Position numbers and translations under genes: made by a program. This document shows, in pieces, positions 13,135 through 23,116 of a stretch of 64,000 bases of DNA. The DNA comes from Clostridium mediterraneense (lineage in GTDB: Bacteria > Bacillota > Clostridia > Clostridiales > Clostridiaceae). The notes beneath the pieces are model-generated. The model searched no databases. It had not been told where the DNA came from and saw only the letters and a list, made by a program, of their open reading frames with translations. The stretch's first letter is position 1. Each line of letters begins with the position of its first letter. The stretch covers positions 125,640-189,639 of the forward strand of contig NZ_LT594785.1 in the NCBI RefSeq assembly GCF_900091705.1, given 5' to 3'.

Positions 13135-13896
13135 GTGTATAAAATTTTAGCGCCTATTACAAATATTTTTCTACAAATATTTAATGCGTTCTTGAATTTT
13201 GTTTCATCATTGGGACATTTTAGTCCGGGAACTAATTATGTAATAGCAGTAGTTTTATTAACTTTACTAGTAAGGTTAATCATTTTACCTTTAACGATAA
13301 AACAGATGAGATCATCTGCGAAGATGCAAGAAGTTCAACCTTTAGTAAAAAAAGCACAAGAAAAGTATAAAGGTAATCCAGAAAAAGCTAATATGGAAGT
13401 AATGAAAATATATAAAGAAAATAATGTGTCAATGTCTGGAGGATGTCTTCCACTATTAATACAAATGCCAATTTTATTTGCTTTATATGATGTATTCCGT
13501 AATATTAATACTGGGGGAGCTTCATTTTTATGGTTAAGTAATCTAGGGCAACCAGACCCTTACTATATTTTACCTGTAATTTCAGGGCTTACAACTTACT
13601 TCTCATCATACTTAATGCAAAAGGGAAGTGGATCATCACAAGCTAGTCCTATTAATATGGGAACTATGAATATAGTTATGGCTGTAATGCTTGGATTTAT
13701 GTCAATGAAATTCCCATCTCTACTTGTTATATATTGGATAACTGGTAACTTAATTCAAATGGTTCAAACTTATTTCTTAATTATCTTACCAAAGCAAAGA
13801 AAAGAAAGAAATAGTGGAGTTAATAAAGAAACTGACTTTATTGATGTTAAGGATGTTAAAGAAGTTAAGAATAAAAAGAATAAGAAAAAGAAATAA
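13135..13896 (+). CDS. yidC: Membrane protein insertase YidC/OxaA
   Basis: A 253-residue insertase of the Gram-positive type. It has a GTG start at 13135 with GGAGGT 9 bases upstream. Five hydrophobic segments can be drawn, and R47 in LLVRLIILPL is the conserved groove arginine. The two-helix hairpin (QEVQPLVKKAQEKYKG) lies on the cytosolic side. The C-terminus ends in a lysine-rich tail (NKKNKKKK) that would contact the ribosome. No lipobox cysteine is visible at the N-terminus, unlike Bacillus SpoIIIJ/YqjG. It works with SecYEG or alone, next to YidD in the same operon. Confidence 0.95.
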   Translation: MYKILAPITNIFLQIFNAFLNFVSSLGHFSPGTNYVIAVVLLTLLVRLIILPLTIKQMRSSAKMQEVQPLVKKAQEKYKGNPEKANMEVMKIYKENNVSMSGGCLPLLIQMPILFALYDVFRNINTGGASFLWLSNLGQPDPYYILPVISGLTTYFSSYLMQKGSGSSQASPINMGTMNIVMAVMLGFMSMKFPSLLVIYWITGNLIQMVQTYFLIILPKQRKERNSGVNKETDFIDVKDVKEVKNKKNKKKK

Positions 13897-13925
13897 TTAA
13901 TTCTTCAAAGGTTGGTGAAAAGGTA

Positions 13926-14561
13926 TTGAAGACTATTGAATGTACTGGCAAAACAGTAGATGAAGCTTTAGGTATGGCTTTAAAACAATTAGGTGTATCT
14001 AAAGAGAAAGTCGATTATACTATAACTGATGAGGGAAGCAGAGGGTTCTTAAATTTAATAGGAGCTAAACCTGCTAAGATAAGAGTTACATTAAAGAGAA
14101 ATGCTATAGAAGAAGGCAAGGTCTTTTTAGAAGATATACTTAAAAAGATGGGTTTAGAAGCTACTGTAGTTATTAAAGAAGAAGAGTATAAGGTTAACAT
14201 AAATATAGTAGGAGATAATACAGCTAGTATTATTGGCTATAGGGGTGAGACTCTAGATTCTATTCAATATTTAACAAGTTTAGTTGTTAATAAAAATAAT
14301 AAAGGTAGTTATAAAAGAATAATCTTAGATACTAAGGATTATAGAGCAAAGAGAGAGAAAACTCTAAAAACTGTTGCTAATAAGACTGCATATAAGGTTA
14401 AAAAATATGGTAGAACTCTGAAATTAGAGCCTATGAACCCATATGAAAGAAGAATTATTCACTCAACACTACAAGCTGATAAGTCGATTTTTACTTATAG
14501 CGAAGGTGAAGAGCCGTTTAGAAGAGTTGTAATAGAACTTAAAAATAAAAAAGAAGCTTAA
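13926..14561 (+). CDS. khpB: RNA-binding protein KhpB (Jag/EloR)
   Basis: A 211-residue protein with three parts. The Jag N-terminal domain spans about residues 1-50 (TIECTGKTVDEALGMALKQL), a type-II KH domain 75-150 (IIGYRGETLDSIQYL), and an R3H domain 155-209 (ERRIIHSTL). It starts with TTG. In Streptococcus and Lactobacillus this protein partners with KhpA and affects cell elongation and division. It is usually the last gene of the yidC group, as here; a terminator overlaps its stop codon. Confidence 0.92.
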   Translation: MKTIECTGKTVDEALGMALKQLGVSKEKVDYTITDEGSRGFLNLIGAKPAKIRVTLKRNAIEEGKVFLEDILKKMGLEATVVIKEEEYKVNINIVGDNTASIIGYRGETLDSIQYLTSLVVNKNNKGSYKRIILDTKDYRAKREKTLKTVANKTAYKVKKYGRTLKLEPMNPYERRIIHSTLQADKSIFTYSEGEEPFRRVVIELKNKKEA

Positions 14562-14575
14562 TAGCTTCTTTTTTT
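14551..14575 (+). terminator. Terminator of the rpmH-khpB operon
   Basis: Stem AAGAAGCT/AGCTTCTT (14551-14558 and 14563-14570) with a TAAT loop, followed by five T. The left arm is made of the last codons of khpB. Confidence 0.85.
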
Positions 14576-14741
14576 ATGTTTAAAATAGGATTTTAGTGCA
14601 AAAATTATATAGTATAAGTATTAGTATAGTGCTTTGACTTATTAACTTTACTTAGGTAAAATTAAGTATAGATTTTTTATAGAAATATTATATTTTTTAG
14701 AGAGAGTTTTTAGATAGATAATTTATATATAGGAGGGTATC

Positions 14742-16118
14742 ATGAAGGAATTTGATACAATTGCTGCTATTGCAACTGCCTTAGGGGAAGGTGGAATAGC
14801 TATTATAAGAGTATCTGGTGATAAGGCTTTAGAAATTGTGGATAAAATTTTTAGACCTGTTAATGGAAAAGACATGTTTTCAATGAAACCTTATACAATG
14901 AGATATGGACATATTATTGATAAAAATGAAGAGGTTATAGATGAAGTTATTGTTAGCTTTATGAAAGGACCAAGAAGTTTTACAGCAGAAGATACTGTTG
15001 AAATAAATTGTCATGGTGGAGTTATTTCTACTAATACAGTTTTGCAAGAAGTTATTAAGGCTGGAGCTAGACTTGCAGAGCCTGGTGAATTTACTAAGAG
15101 AGCATTTTTAAATGGTAGAATAGACCTTAGTCAGGCTGAAGCTGTTATGGATATTATAAGTGCTAAGACAGAGCTTTCAATGAAATCAGCTATGAGACAA
15201 AGTGAAGGAAGACTTTCAACTGAAATAAATAGATTAAGACAGCAAACTTTAGATGTTTTAGCTCTTATCGAATATGCGGTAGATTTTACTGAGGATGAAG
15301 AAGAGATTGATCCATCTATTAATGTAGATGTTAAGAATGGTGTTGAAAAACTTATATCAGAAGTTGATACTCTTATTAAGAGCGCTGATGAAGGTAAGCT
15401 TATAAGAGATGGGCTTAATGTTGTTATTGTAGGTAAGCCTAATGTTGGTAAGTCATCACTTTTAAATGTTCTTTTAAATGAGAGAAGAGCGATTGTTACT
15501 GATGTTGCAGGTACAACAAGAGATATTATAGAAGAATATATCAATCTTGATGGAATACCTGTTAGAATTATTGATACAGCAGGAATTAGAGAGACAGAAG
15601 ATGTTGTTGAAAAAATTGGAGTAGAAAAATCAAAACAAAAAATTGATGAAGCAGATTTAATAATCTTTATGCTTGATACAAGTAGAGAGCTTGATGATGA
15701 GGATAGAGAAATAATTAATTATATTAAGGATAAGAAATATATTGTTTTACTTAATAAAGTTGATTTAGAGAGAAAAATCAATGATGATGAAATTAGTGGT
15801 TTAACACATAAAATAGAAATTTCAGCTAAGGAAGCTATAGGAATAGATAGATTAAAAGAAGAAATTAAGGAATTATTCTTTAGTGGAAGAGTTGATACTG
15901 AAAGTTTAATGGTTACTAACACTAGACATAAACAAGCTCTATATAGAGCACTTGAAAGCCTTGAAGGTGGGCTAGGTGGTATAAATAGAAATGAGTTCTT
16001 AGATTTAATTTCTATTTATATAATGTCAGCTTTAAAATCTTTAGGAGAAATTACAGGAGCAGAAGTTGAAGAAGATTTAGTTAATAAAATCTTTATGGAA
16101 TTCTGTTGTGGAAAATAA
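14742..16118 (+). CDS. mnmE: tRNA modification GTPase MnmE
   Basis: A 458-residue GTPase that with MnmG installs the carboxymethylaminomethyl group on wobble uridine 34 of certain tRNAs. An N-terminal formyl-THF-binding domain (1-120) and a helical domain surround the inserted G domain. Its motifs are G1 GKPNVGKSS at 231-239, G2 GTTRD, G3 DTAG and G4 NKVD. The C-terminus ends FCCGK (454-458); the catalytic cysteine of the family C-x-G-K tail is present, with Cys in place of the commoner Ile. The AGGAGGGT site lies 4 bases before the ATG. mnmG follows directly. Confidence 0.97.
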   Translation: MKEFDTIAAIATALGEGGIAIIRVSGDKALEIVDKIFRPVNGKDMFSMKPYTMRYGHIIDKNEEVIDEVIVSFMKGPRSFTAEDTVEINCHGGVISTNTVLQEVIKAGARLAEPGEFTKRAFLNGRIDLSQAEAVMDIISAKTELSMKSAMRQSEGRLSTEINRLRQQTLDVLALIEYAVDFTEDEEEIDPSINVDVKNGVEKLISEVDTLIKSADEGKLIRDGLNVVIVGKPNVGKSSLLNVLLNERRAIVTDVAGTTRDIIEEYINLDGIPVRIIDTAGIRETEDVVEKIGVEKSKQKIDEADLIIFMLDTSRELDDEDREIINYIKDKKYIVLLNKVDLERKINDDEISGLTHKIEISAKEAIGIDRLKEEIKELFFSGRVDTESLMVTNTRHKQALYRALESLEGGLGGINRNEFLDLISIYIMSALKSLGEITGAEVEEDLVNKIFMEFCCGK

Positions 16119-16135
16119 AATTGGAGGATAAACAT

Positions 16136-18010
16136 ATGAGATATGATGCAGGAGAATATGATGTAGTTGTTATTGGTGCTGGTCACGCTGGATGTGAAGC
16201 AGGACTTGCAGCTGCTAGAATGGGTTGTAAAACACTTTTATGTACTTTAAGTTTAGAATCAGTAGCTTTAATGCCATGTAACCCTAATATAGGAGGAACA
16301 GCTAAAGGACATATTGTTAGAGAAATAGATGCACTTGGTGGAGAAATGGGTAAGAATATAGATAAATCTTATATTCAAACAAAAATGCTTAATACATCAA
16401 AAGGCCCAGCTGTGCATTCATTAAGAGCTCAAGCTGATAAAAACTTATATCAAAGAACAATGAAACAAGTTGTTGAAAGACAAGAAAATTTATATTTAAG
16501 ACAATTAGAAGTTGTTGATATAGATGTTAAAGATGGAGTAGTTCAAGGAGTTCTAACAAAGAACGGTGGATACTTTAAGACAAAGGCAGTTATTTTAACA
16601 AGTGGTACATATCTAAAGAGTAAGATTTATATTGGTAATACTGGATATGAAGCAGGTCCAAATGGACTTATACCAGCAAATGAGCTTTCAGCAAAGCTTA
16701 TAGACCTTGGAATTGAACTTAGAAGATTTAAAACAGGAACACCTTGTAGAGTTAATAAAAGATCAATAGATTTTTCAAAGCTTATTGAACAACCAGGAGA
16801 TGGAGAAGTTTCACCATTTTCATATGTTCATGATAAAAATGATAAAAAGCAAATATCATGTTGGCTTGCTTACACAAATGAAAAAACTAAAGCAGTTATA
16901 GAAGCAAATATGGATAGATCACCTATGTACAATGGTACAATTACAGGGGTTGGTCCAAGATATTGTCCTTCAATAGAAGATAAAATGAGAAGATTCCCTG
17001 ATAAGGAAAGACATCAAATATTCTTAGAACCAGAAGGTTTAGATACAGATGAAATGTATGTTGGAGGAATGTCATCATCACTTCCAGAAGATGTTCAAGT
17101 AGCAATGCTTAGAACTATGGAAGGTTTTGAAAATGTTGAAGTTATGAGAACTGGTTATGCGATTGAATATGATTGTATAGATTCAACAATTCTTCTTCCA
17201 ACTCTTGAAATGAAGGCAATTAAAGGATTCTTTAGTGCTGGACAAATTAATGGTAGTTCAGGATATGAAGAAGCTGGAGCACAAGGTATCATAGCAGGAA
17301 TTAATGCTGCTTTAGAAGTTCAAGGAAAAGAACAAATTATCTTAAAAAGATCAGATGCTTATATAGGGGTTCTTATTGATGACCTTGTTACAAAAGGAAC
17401 TACTGAGCCTTATAGAATGATGACATCAAGAGCAGAATATAGACTTCTTTTAAGACAAGATAATGCTGATTTAAGACTTACTGAGCTTGGAAGAAAGATA
17501 GGTCTTGTTGATGATGAAAGATATGAAATATTCTTAGAAAGAAAGAAGAATATTGAAGATGAAATTGAAAGAATAAAAGCTCTTTCAATAACAACAAAGC
17601 CTGAAAATAATGAAATAATTTTAGCTCTTGGTTCAACAGATCTTAAAAAGCCAATAAGTCTTTATGAACTTATAAAGAGACCAGAACTTGATTATTTTGC
17701 TGTTAAGGACCTTGACCCAGATAGACCTGACATACCAAATCATATAGGTGAACAAATAAATGTTATGGCTAAATATGAAGGGTATATAAATAATCAATTA
17801 GAACAAGTTGAGAAATTTAAGAAGCTTGAAAATAGATTAATACCAGATTCAATAGATTATGATTCAATTCATAATTTAAGAACTGAAGCTGTTCAAAAGC
17901 TTACAAAGATAAGACCTTTAAATATAGGTCAGGCTTCAAGAATTTCTGGAGTTTCACCAGCAGATATTTCAGTATTATTAATTTACCTAGAGCAATTAAA
18001 TAAAAGATAA
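16136..18010 (+). CDS. mnmG: tRNA uridine-5-carboxymethylaminomethyl modification enzyme MnmG (GidA)
   Basis: A 624-residue FAD enzyme, partner of MnmE. The FAD dinucleotide motif GAGHAG lies at residues 14-19. The family signatures [11 protein letters not shown] and the C-terminal [14 protein letters not shown] are intact. I chose the ATG at 16136 because GGAGG precedes it by 8 bases. An in-frame start 30 bases earlier lies inside mnmE and lacks such a site. The 17-base spacing to mnmE implies co-transcription. A strong terminator follows. Confidence 0.97.
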   Translation: MRYDAGEYDVVVIGAGHAGCEAGLAAARMGCKTLLCTLSLESVALMPCNPNIGGTAKGHIVREIDALGGEMGKNIDKSYIQTKMLNTSKGPAVHSLRAQADKNLYQRTMKQVVERQENLYLRQLEVVDIDVKDGVVQGVLTKNGGYFKTKAVILTSGTYLKSKIYIGNTGYEAGPNGLIPANELSAKLIDLGIELRRFKTGTPCRVNKRSIDFSKLIEQPGDGEVSPFSYVHDKNDKKQISCWLAYTNEKTKAVIEANMDRSPMYNGTITGVGPRYCPSIEDKMRRFPDKERHQIFLEPEGLDTDEMYVGGMSSSLPEDVQVAMLRTMEGFENVEVMRTGYAIEYDCIDSTILLPTLEMKAIKGFFSAGQINGSSGYEEAGAQGIIAGINAALEVQGKEQIILKRSDAYIGVLIDDLVTKGTTEPYRMMTSRAEYRLLLRQDNADLRLTELGRKIGLVDDERYEIFLERKKNIEDEIERIKALSITTKPENNEIILALGSTDLKKPISLYELIKRPELDYFAVKDLDPDRPDIPNHIGEQINVMAKYEGYINNQLEQVEKFKKLENRLIPDSIDYDSIHNLRTEAVQKLTKIRPLNIGQASRISGVSPADISVLLIYLEQLNKR

Positions 18011-18024
18011 ATTTAACTTAAACT

Positions 18025-18060
18025 TACTAGTAAATACTTAGTATTTACTAGTACTTTTTT
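18025..18060 (+). terminator. Terminator after mnmG
   Basis: A 13-bp perfect stem (18025-18037 with 18041-18053, ACTAGTAAATAC core) with a three-base loop TTA, followed by CTTTTTT. Confidence 0.9.
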
Positions 18061-18103
18061 GTTAAAATATTATATATATATTTGATTTAAGATAAATAAT
18101 CAC

Positions 18104-18137
18104 CCTGTGGATAACTTTTTAAAAAGTTATCCACAGG
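18104..18137. repeat. Perfect 34-bp palindrome made of two DnaA boxes
   Basis: The left half is CCTGTGGATAACTTTTT and the right half is its exact complement. It holds exact DnaA boxes in opposite orientation at 18106-18114 and 18127-18135. It lies after the mnmG terminator and 80 bases before the rsmG start, about 6 kb from the main origin cluster. No T-run follows on either strand (the next bases are ATATAAT), so an intrinsic terminator is unlikely. It is a candidate DnaA-binding operator or titration site. Confidence 0.8.
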
Positions 18138-18217
18138 ATATAATAGTATATAGTTGTCTTGTGAAAAAGAAACATTTATATAGAGGGAATATATTTAAAT
18201 TAATGGAGGAAAAAAAG

Positions 18218-18937
18218 ATGAAATATTATGATTTGATGAAAGAAGCTTGTGATAGAGTAGGAATGGAATTTAATGAAGATAAGTATAGTAAGTTTATGTT
18301 GTATAAAGAATTGCTAAAAGAATGGAATGAAAAAATTAATTTAACAGCTATAACAGAGGATGAAGCTATAGTTAAAAAACATTTTATAGATTGTATTAAT
18401 GCTTTTGAACTTGATGAATTTAAGGAAGCAAAAACAATTATAGATGTTGGAACAGGTGCAGGTTTCCCAGGGATTCCTATAGCTATTATGAGGGAAGACG
18501 CAGAAATAACTCTTTTAGATGCTTTAAATAAAAGAATAAACTTCTTAAACATAGTTGTACATGAATTATGTCTTAGAAATGTTCAAACTATTCATGCGAG
18601 AGCAGAAGAGGGGGCAAGGGAACCACAATTTAGAGAAAAGTTTGATATAGCTACTTCAAGAGCGGTTGCAAATATGAGTATGCTTTCAGAATTTTGTATG
18701 CCTTATGTAAAAGTAAAGGGACATTTTATTCCACTAAAAGGACCTAGTATAGAAGAAGAATTAGAAAGTGGAAAAAATGCTGTCAAAATACTTGGTGGAG
18801 AAATTAAGGAAGTAAGAGAAGTTAAGGTAGAAGATACAGATTTAAAACATAATCTTGTTGTTGTAAAGAAGATAAAAACCTGTGGAAAACTTTATCCAAG
18901 AAATATGGGAATGATAAAGAAGAAACCTTTAAAATAA
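18218..18937 (+). CDS. rsmG: 16S rRNA (guanine-N7) methyltransferase RsmG (GidB)
   Basis: A 239-residue SAM-dependent enzyme that methylates N7 of G527 (E. coli numbering) in 16S rRNA. The SAM motif I is [10 protein letters not shown] at residues 76-85. NLTAITE near 41 and the YPR motif near the C-terminus ([14 protein letters not shown]) are family markers. I chose the ATG at 18218, with GGAGG 8 bases upstream. A longer frame reaches back through the DnaA-box palindrome but lacks a ribosome binding site. The separation from mnmG by a terminator implies its own promoter. Confidence 0.95.
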   Translation: MKYYDLMKEACDRVGMEFNEDKYSKFMLYKELLKEWNEKINLTAITEDEAIVKKHFIDCINAFELDEFKEAKTIIDVGTGAGFPGIPIAIMREDAEITLLDALNKRINFLNIVVHELCLRNVQTIHARAEEGAREPQFREKFDIATSRAVANMSMLSEFCMPYVKVKGHFIPLKGPSIEEELESGKNAVKILGGEIKEVREVKVEDTDLKHNLVVVKKIKTCGKLYPRNMGMIKKKPLK

Positions 18938-19015
18938 ACAGAGTATAAAATCATATATTATATAGCTATTTATATACTACGTGATTAAGATACAGAAGAA
19001 GAAAGGGGGAAGTGC

Positions 19016-20356
19016 ATGGAAACTTTAACAATACCCTTTATACTTTATCTAGCATTTATGATCAATTCAGAAATGGTTTTAAAGAAAAAAGTAAGTAATA
19101 AAGTAATTCATTATTTACTTTTTATCTTATGTTTTTTTATAGATATTATGATTATATATGTTTTAGGAAAGTACTCTATACATGTATATAGTGAATCACT
19201 AGAATTTAATGGATTTTTTAAAGTGTTTATTATTTATTGTGTAACTAACTTAATTTTATATAAAAATAACTTAAGACAAACTCTTTTTATATCATTTAAG
19301 ACATATATGTTATACACATTAGCTGCAAAGCTTTCATATTGGCTTACATTTTATACTTTAAAAAGAGTTCACCCAAAACTTGATTCTATAAAAATGGGTA
19401 ATTTTAATTATGCAATAGTATTAGTAATAATAATAATATTAAGCATGATTATATGTACAGTTATAGATTATTATTTTTATAGATATAATCAAATTATTGA
19501 ATATATTTATAAATTGTTACAATCTAATAAGAATATGATACTTATGTACTTAAGTGTTATGGCGTATTATTTATTTATAACATTATCATTGAGTAAAATT
19601 AATTATTATTTAGATGATTCGTCTATGGTAAGTATATTAGAAATTTATCTATTTGGTTTATTTGCATTAAATTTTTTAGTGTTATATTTATTAAAGATGG
19701 GATTAGAACTTGAAGAGAGACAACAAAAACTTCAAACATATATTGATATAAAAGAAAAAACATACATAGATGTTGTTAATTCATCATTATCAATTAGAAA
19801 GATATCACATGATATTAAAAATCATAATAATATCTTAACTACTTTATTAAAAGAAAATAAGGTTAATGAAGCAATAGAGTATTTAGAATCTATAAAAGAT
19901 GCAGTTAATAATACAGAAGACTTTAGGGTATGTAATAATTTAATTATTAATGTTATATTAAAAACCAAAATAAATAAGATAAAAGAAAATAATATAAAGT
20001 TTATAACAGATTTTAAGATTCCAAGAGAACTTAATATAAGTGATTTTGATATATCTACTTTGTTTGTAAATCTACTTGATAATGCTATAGAAGCTTGTGA
20101 AAAAGTTGATATAGATAAGAGATTTATAGATATTAAAGTAAAGATGTTAGAAAATAGATTAATTATTGAAATAGAAAATTCAAGTAATATAAAAGAGAAT
20201 AAAATATTTGAAACTTTAATAACAACAAAATTAGATGCTAATAATCATGGATTAGGAACTAAAAATATTGAAGAAATAGTTAAAAAATATAATGGAAATA
20301 TAGTATATAAAAATACTAATTTTAAATTTAAAACAACTTTATATTTAATTTTATAA
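19016..20356 (+). CDS. AgrC/VirS-like GHKL sensor histidine kinase
   Basis: A 446-residue membrane kinase. Six or seven hydrophobic segments fill residues 4-227 (for example 34-50, 68-83, 132-152, 175-192 and 207-227), typical of peptide-sensing AgrC-type receptors. The dimerization helix has the phosphoacceptor H265 in KISHDIKNHNNIL. The GHKL ATPase shows the N-box LLDNAIEACE and the G-box NHGLGTKNI. The likely partner is the LytTR regulator at 21375, although a channel gene lies between them on the other strand. No AgrB or AgrD-like gene is visible in the window, so the signal is unknown. Confidence 0.9.
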   Translation: METLTIPFILYLAFMINSEMVLKKKVSNKVIHYLLFILCFFIDIMIIYVLGKYSIHVYSESLEFNGFFKVFIIYCVTNLILYKNNLRQTLFISFKTYMLYTLAAKLSYWLTFYTLKRVHPKLDSIKMGNFNYAIVLVIIIILSMIICTVIDYYFYRYNQIIEYIYKLLQSNKNMILMYLSVMAYYLFITLSLSKINYYLDDSSMVSILEIYLFGLFALNFLVLYLLKMGLELEERQQKLQTYIDIKEKTYIDVVNSSLSIRKISHDIKNHNNILTTLLKENKVNEAIEYLESIKDAVNNTEDFRVCNNLIINVILKTKINKIKENNIKFITDFKIPRELNISDFDISTLFVNLLDNAIEACEKVDIDKRFIDIKVKMLENRLIIEIENSSNIKENKIFETLITTKLDANNHGLGTKNIEEIVKKYNGNIVYKNTNFKFKTTLYLIL

Positions 20357-20397
20357 AAAAAGAACTAACTTAGTAATCTAAGTTAGTTCTTTTTTTA
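20356..20397. terminator. Bidirectional terminator between the kinase and AmiS/UreI genes
   Basis: A long stem AAAGAACTAACTTAG/CTAAGTTAGTTCTTT with a TAAT loop. It is flanked by an A-run on the left and a T-run on the right, so it can end transcripts from both convergent genes. Confidence 0.88.
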
Positions 20398-20928
20398 TTA
20401 CTTCCAAATTCCTAATAAGATTAAGAATCCTGGTATCCAAGCTGTGAATACACCTTCTAAAATACTTAAGTATGGTGTAAACTTAAGTTCTTTCTTAAGA
20501 ACAAGTTCGATCCATCCTGTAAGCCATAGGACACCCCATGCCCACCAGATTAAAGCCATAAGTACATTGTAGATGTTCTTTCCATCTCCCCATGAGATAA
20601 GACCAGCTGGAACTGTTGTAATTGTAACGAATAAGCAGTACCATCCGTATGCTCTACCTTCAAGATTGAAGATTGAGTTGATACCTATGAATAGGTATGT
20701 GAATCCGAATAATAATCCTGTTGCTGATGTGTAGTAACAAGAATTTGATCCTGATTGTAGTCCTACTCCTGCTTGAGTAATTAATAATGTACCGAAGTTC
20801 ATTATTACTGATAAAGCACCTGTAAATAAGTTCATAACTGCTGTTGCTTTAGGATCTATCTTAGTTAATCTTCCGATACCGTTAACTATTAAGACAACCC
20901 CAACATATAATAGTATTGCACCTAACAT
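20398..20928 (-). CDS. AmiS/UreI family urea/amide channel
   Basis: A 176-residue integral membrane protein of six hydrophobic helices. It opens MLGAILLYVGVVLIVNGIGR and contains YFLIGI-like and WGDGKNIYNV segments typical of the AmiS/UreI family. Members form pores for urea, short amides or acetate-like small solutes. No urease or amidase gene is nearby, so the substrate is unknown. A very strong GGAGGTGG site precedes the ATG. The gene is convergent with the upstream kinase and divergent from the LytTR regulator, splitting what looks like a two-component pair. Its codons include more C- and G-ending ones than its neighbours, which suggests high expression or a different history. Confidence 0.85.
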   Translation of the reverse strand: MLGAILLYVGVVLIVNGIGRLTKIDPKATAVMNLFTGALSVIMNFGTLLITQAGVGLQSGSNSCYYTSATGLLFGFTYLFIGINSIFNLEGRAYGWYCLFVTITTVPAGLISWGDGKNIYNVLMALIWWAWGVLWLTGWIELVLKKELKFTPYLSILEGVFTAWIPGFLILLGIWK

Positions 20929-21374
20929 TGCGTGCCACCTCCAATTAATATTAAATTTAATTGAAAATATATTTATTAATAATATTTACGTACCTATTAC
21001 TAATAATTATATTTTGCCCTGTTACAATATTGTTATACACCTAAATTAAAACTATTACAAATAAATTCATTAACAGATTATTAATAGGATTTAGAGATAA
21101 TTTAAAGAAAAAGGAATTTAAATTACATTAACAACAAAAAGTTTTTTTTGAAATGTTAATAAAAAAATAAATTGTTAATATTTTTGAAGTTTTTCATGCA
21201 ATATATGAAATTTTTAATGCTTTATAAGAAAATTTCATTATTAATTTTTAAATACTAATTTATTTAATGTTGTATAAGGGTATTAATTGTAGTGTGTTTT
21301 GCTATATAATATAAATATATAAAATACAAAATTAAGATAAACTAAAAGATTAGCTAAATAGGGAGTTGATTATC
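20929..21374. other. Intergenic region, divergent control region of channel and LytTR regulator genes
   Basis: About 445 bases, over 80% A+T, with no gene. The motif TGTTAAT[AG] appears four times: reversed at 21068-21075 and 21126-21133, forward at 21154-21161 and 21173-21180. A TATAAT lies at 21305-21310 ahead of the regulator gene. The repeats could be regulator binding sites, but the base composition makes chance hits easy. Confidence 0.4.
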
Positions 21375-22094
21375 GTGATAAAAGTTGCAATATGTGATGA
21401 TCAAGCGGTGTATTCTAATTATATAAATAAAGTTATTCACAAGATAGCTAAAAGAGAAAATATTAGTGTGAGTGTTAATATTTTTGAATCAGGAGAAGAC
21501 TTATTAGAAGATTTTAATAAAAATAATCATGATTATAATATAGTTTTTTCTGATATATTAATGGGTGGTATAACTGGAGTAGATGTGGCTAGAGAAGTTA
21601 AGAAGTTTAATAAGAGTATTCAAATCATATTTGTATCAGTAAGTATGGATTATGTATTTGATGGATATGATGTTGGTGCTTTAAATTACATATTAAAACC
21701 AATAAATGAAGAAAAATTAGAAGAACAATTTTTAAAGGCTGTTAGTAATATAGTTGATAAAAAGGATAGAGACTTATTTTATGTAAATAAGAAATCACTT
21801 ATTAGAACTGTAGACATAAATTCTATAATGTATTTTAAGGTTACTAATAGAATAATAACTCTTGTTTCAGAACATGAAACTATGGAATTTTATGATAAAT
21901 TAGATAATATTGAAAAAAAGCTTAAAGAATATTTCTTTGTAAAGCCACATAGAAGTTATCTAATTAATTGTAAGTTTATAGATGAGATAGAGAAGACAAG
22001 TGTAAAAATGAAAAATGGACAAATTATTCCTATAAGTAGATTGAATACAAAAGCCGTAAAAGAAAAGTTCATAGATTATCTAGAAAATAGTTAA
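21375..22094 (+). CDS. LytTR-family response regulator (AgrA/VirR-like)
   Basis: A 239-residue regulator with a receiver domain (residues 1-125; acidic pair D8/D9, phosphoacceptor D60 in FSDILMGG) and a C-terminal LytTR DNA-binding domain (about 140-235, ending PHRSYLINCKFIDEI...PISR). I chose the GTG at 21375, with GGGAG about 9 bases upstream, over an in-frame TTG nine bases earlier. Such regulators bind direct repeats in promoters and pair with GHKL kinases, here probably the one at 19016. Confidence 0.9.
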   Translation: MIKVAICDDQAVYSNYINKVIHKIAKRENISVSVNIFESGEDLLEDFNKNNHDYNIVFSDILMGGITGVDVAREVKKFNKSIQIIFVSVSMDYVFDGYDVGALNYILKPINEEKLEEQFLKAVSNIVDKKDRDLFYVNKKSLIRTVDINSIMYFKVTNRIITLVSEHETMEFYDKLDNIEKKLKEYFFVKPHRSYLINCKFIDEIEKTSVKMKNGQIIPISRLNTKAVKEKFIDYLENS

Positions 22095-22147
22095 GGAAAA
22101 TAAGTTGTTTGTTATCCTGTAGTTTTGATAAAATAAGTGATACAAGC

Positions 22148-22177
22148 TTATTTATAAGTAAAGGGGCTTATAAATAA
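22148..22177. repeat. Inverted repeat upstream of noc
   Basis: TTATTTATAAG (22148-22158) and its exact complement CTTATAAATAA (22167-22177) are separated by 8 bases containing GGGG. There is no T-run after it. It lies 45 bases before the noc start and may be an operator or a 5' leader hairpin. Confidence 0.5.
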
Positions 22178-22222
22178 TCAGGGAAATTTAAAAAATAACT
22201 AGTGTAAGGGATGGTACAAAAT

Positions 22223-23008
22223 ATGCACAATCAAGTGATTTATGTTCAGGTTGATGAGATTATAGCAAATACATATCAGCCAAGAAAGTATTTTGATGAA
22301 GACGCTTTAAATGAATTAGCACAATCAATAAAGCAGTATGGAGTTATACAACCTATAACTGTTAGAAAAGTAGCTAATATGTTTGAAATTGTTGCAGGAG
22401 AAAGAAGATGGCGAGCTTCAAAATTAGCAGGACTTAAAAAAATTCCTTGTGCAATTGTAGATATAACAAATACAGAATCAGCAGAAATAGCTTTACTTGA
22501 AAATCTACAAAGAGAAGATTTAAATTTTATTGAAGAAGCAGAAGCTTATTTTAATTTAATTAATGATCATAATTTTACTCAAGAAAAGTTAGCTGAAAAG
22601 ATGGGGAAAAAACAATCCACAATAGCAAATAAGTTAAGACTTCTAAAACTTTCAGATGAAGTAAGAAGGACATGCTTAGAGGCGGAATTGACAGAAAGAC
22701 ATACAAGAGCTTTATTATCTTTACCTACTGAGGATTTACAAAAAGAAGTTATTTCTGAGGTTGTTAAAGAGGGACTTAATGTTAAGAAAACAGAAGAACT
22801 TATAAATAAGATATTATTAAAAATTGCAGGGGAAGATTTAAATGTTAAAGAAGATAAAAAGAAAATACTTGGCTCTTTCCCAACAAAGGTTTATGTTAAT
22901 TCTATAAAACAAATTTTTGATAAGTTTAAGATACCTGCAAGCTATAAATCTAAAGATTGTGGAGATTATGTTCAAATAACAGTTAATATACCTAAAAATA
23001 AAAAATAG
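22223..23008 (+). CDS. noc: Nucleoid occlusion protein Noc (ParB family)
   Basis: A 261-residue ParB-like CTPase-fold protein. The N-terminal domain carries GERRWRAS at residues 59-66 and the arginine-rich patch of ParB clamps. A helix-turn-helix follows (FTQEKLAEKMGKKQSTIANKL). Its position directly after rsmG and before soj-parB is the Bacillus noc position, hence Noc rather than a second ParB. In Bacillus, Noc binds its own sites and keeps division septa off the nucleoid. The ATG at 22223 has AAGGGATGG upstream. No clear Noc-binding palindrome (ATTTCCCGGGAAAT-like) was seen in this window. Confidence 0.85.
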   Translation: MHNQVIYVQVDEIIANTYQPRKYFDEDALNELAQSIKQYGVIQPITVRKVANMFEIVAGERRWRASKLAGLKKIPCAIVDITNTESAEIALLENLQREDLNFIEEAEAYFNLINDHNFTQEKLAEKMGKKQSTIANKLRLLKLSDEVRRTCLEAELTERHTRALLSLPTEDLQKEVISEVVKEGLNVKKTEELINKILLKIAGEDLNVKEDKKKILGSFPTKVYVNSIKQIFDKFKIPASYKSKDCGDYVQITVNIPKNKK

Positions 23009-23059
23009 TGTAACAATTAATTAATCAACTTTAATTAATTGTATGATAATATATATTAG

Positions 23060-23100
23060 GCATTTTAAGTTAATTAAATTTAAAATGCTTAATTTTTTTT
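23060..23100 (+). terminator. Terminator after noc
   Basis: Stem GCATTTTAA/TTAAAATGC (23060-23068 and 23080-23088), AT-rich loop, then TTAATTTTTTTT. Confidence 0.75.
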
Positions 23101-23116
23101 ATGAGAGGTTAATGCT

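Noticed and set aside
14838-14846. Exact DnaA box inside mnmE (others at 46762-46770 in the thioesterase gene and 1739-1747 upstream of the 16S gene)
   Set aside because: Single isolated 9-base matches in AT-rich DNA are expected by chance, unlike the clusters and the palindrome.
20929-21374. Search for an AgrD-like peptide or AgrB gene near the kinase
   Set aside because: No short frame with a suitable ribosome binding site and no AgrB-like gene was found; the kinase signal remains unknown.
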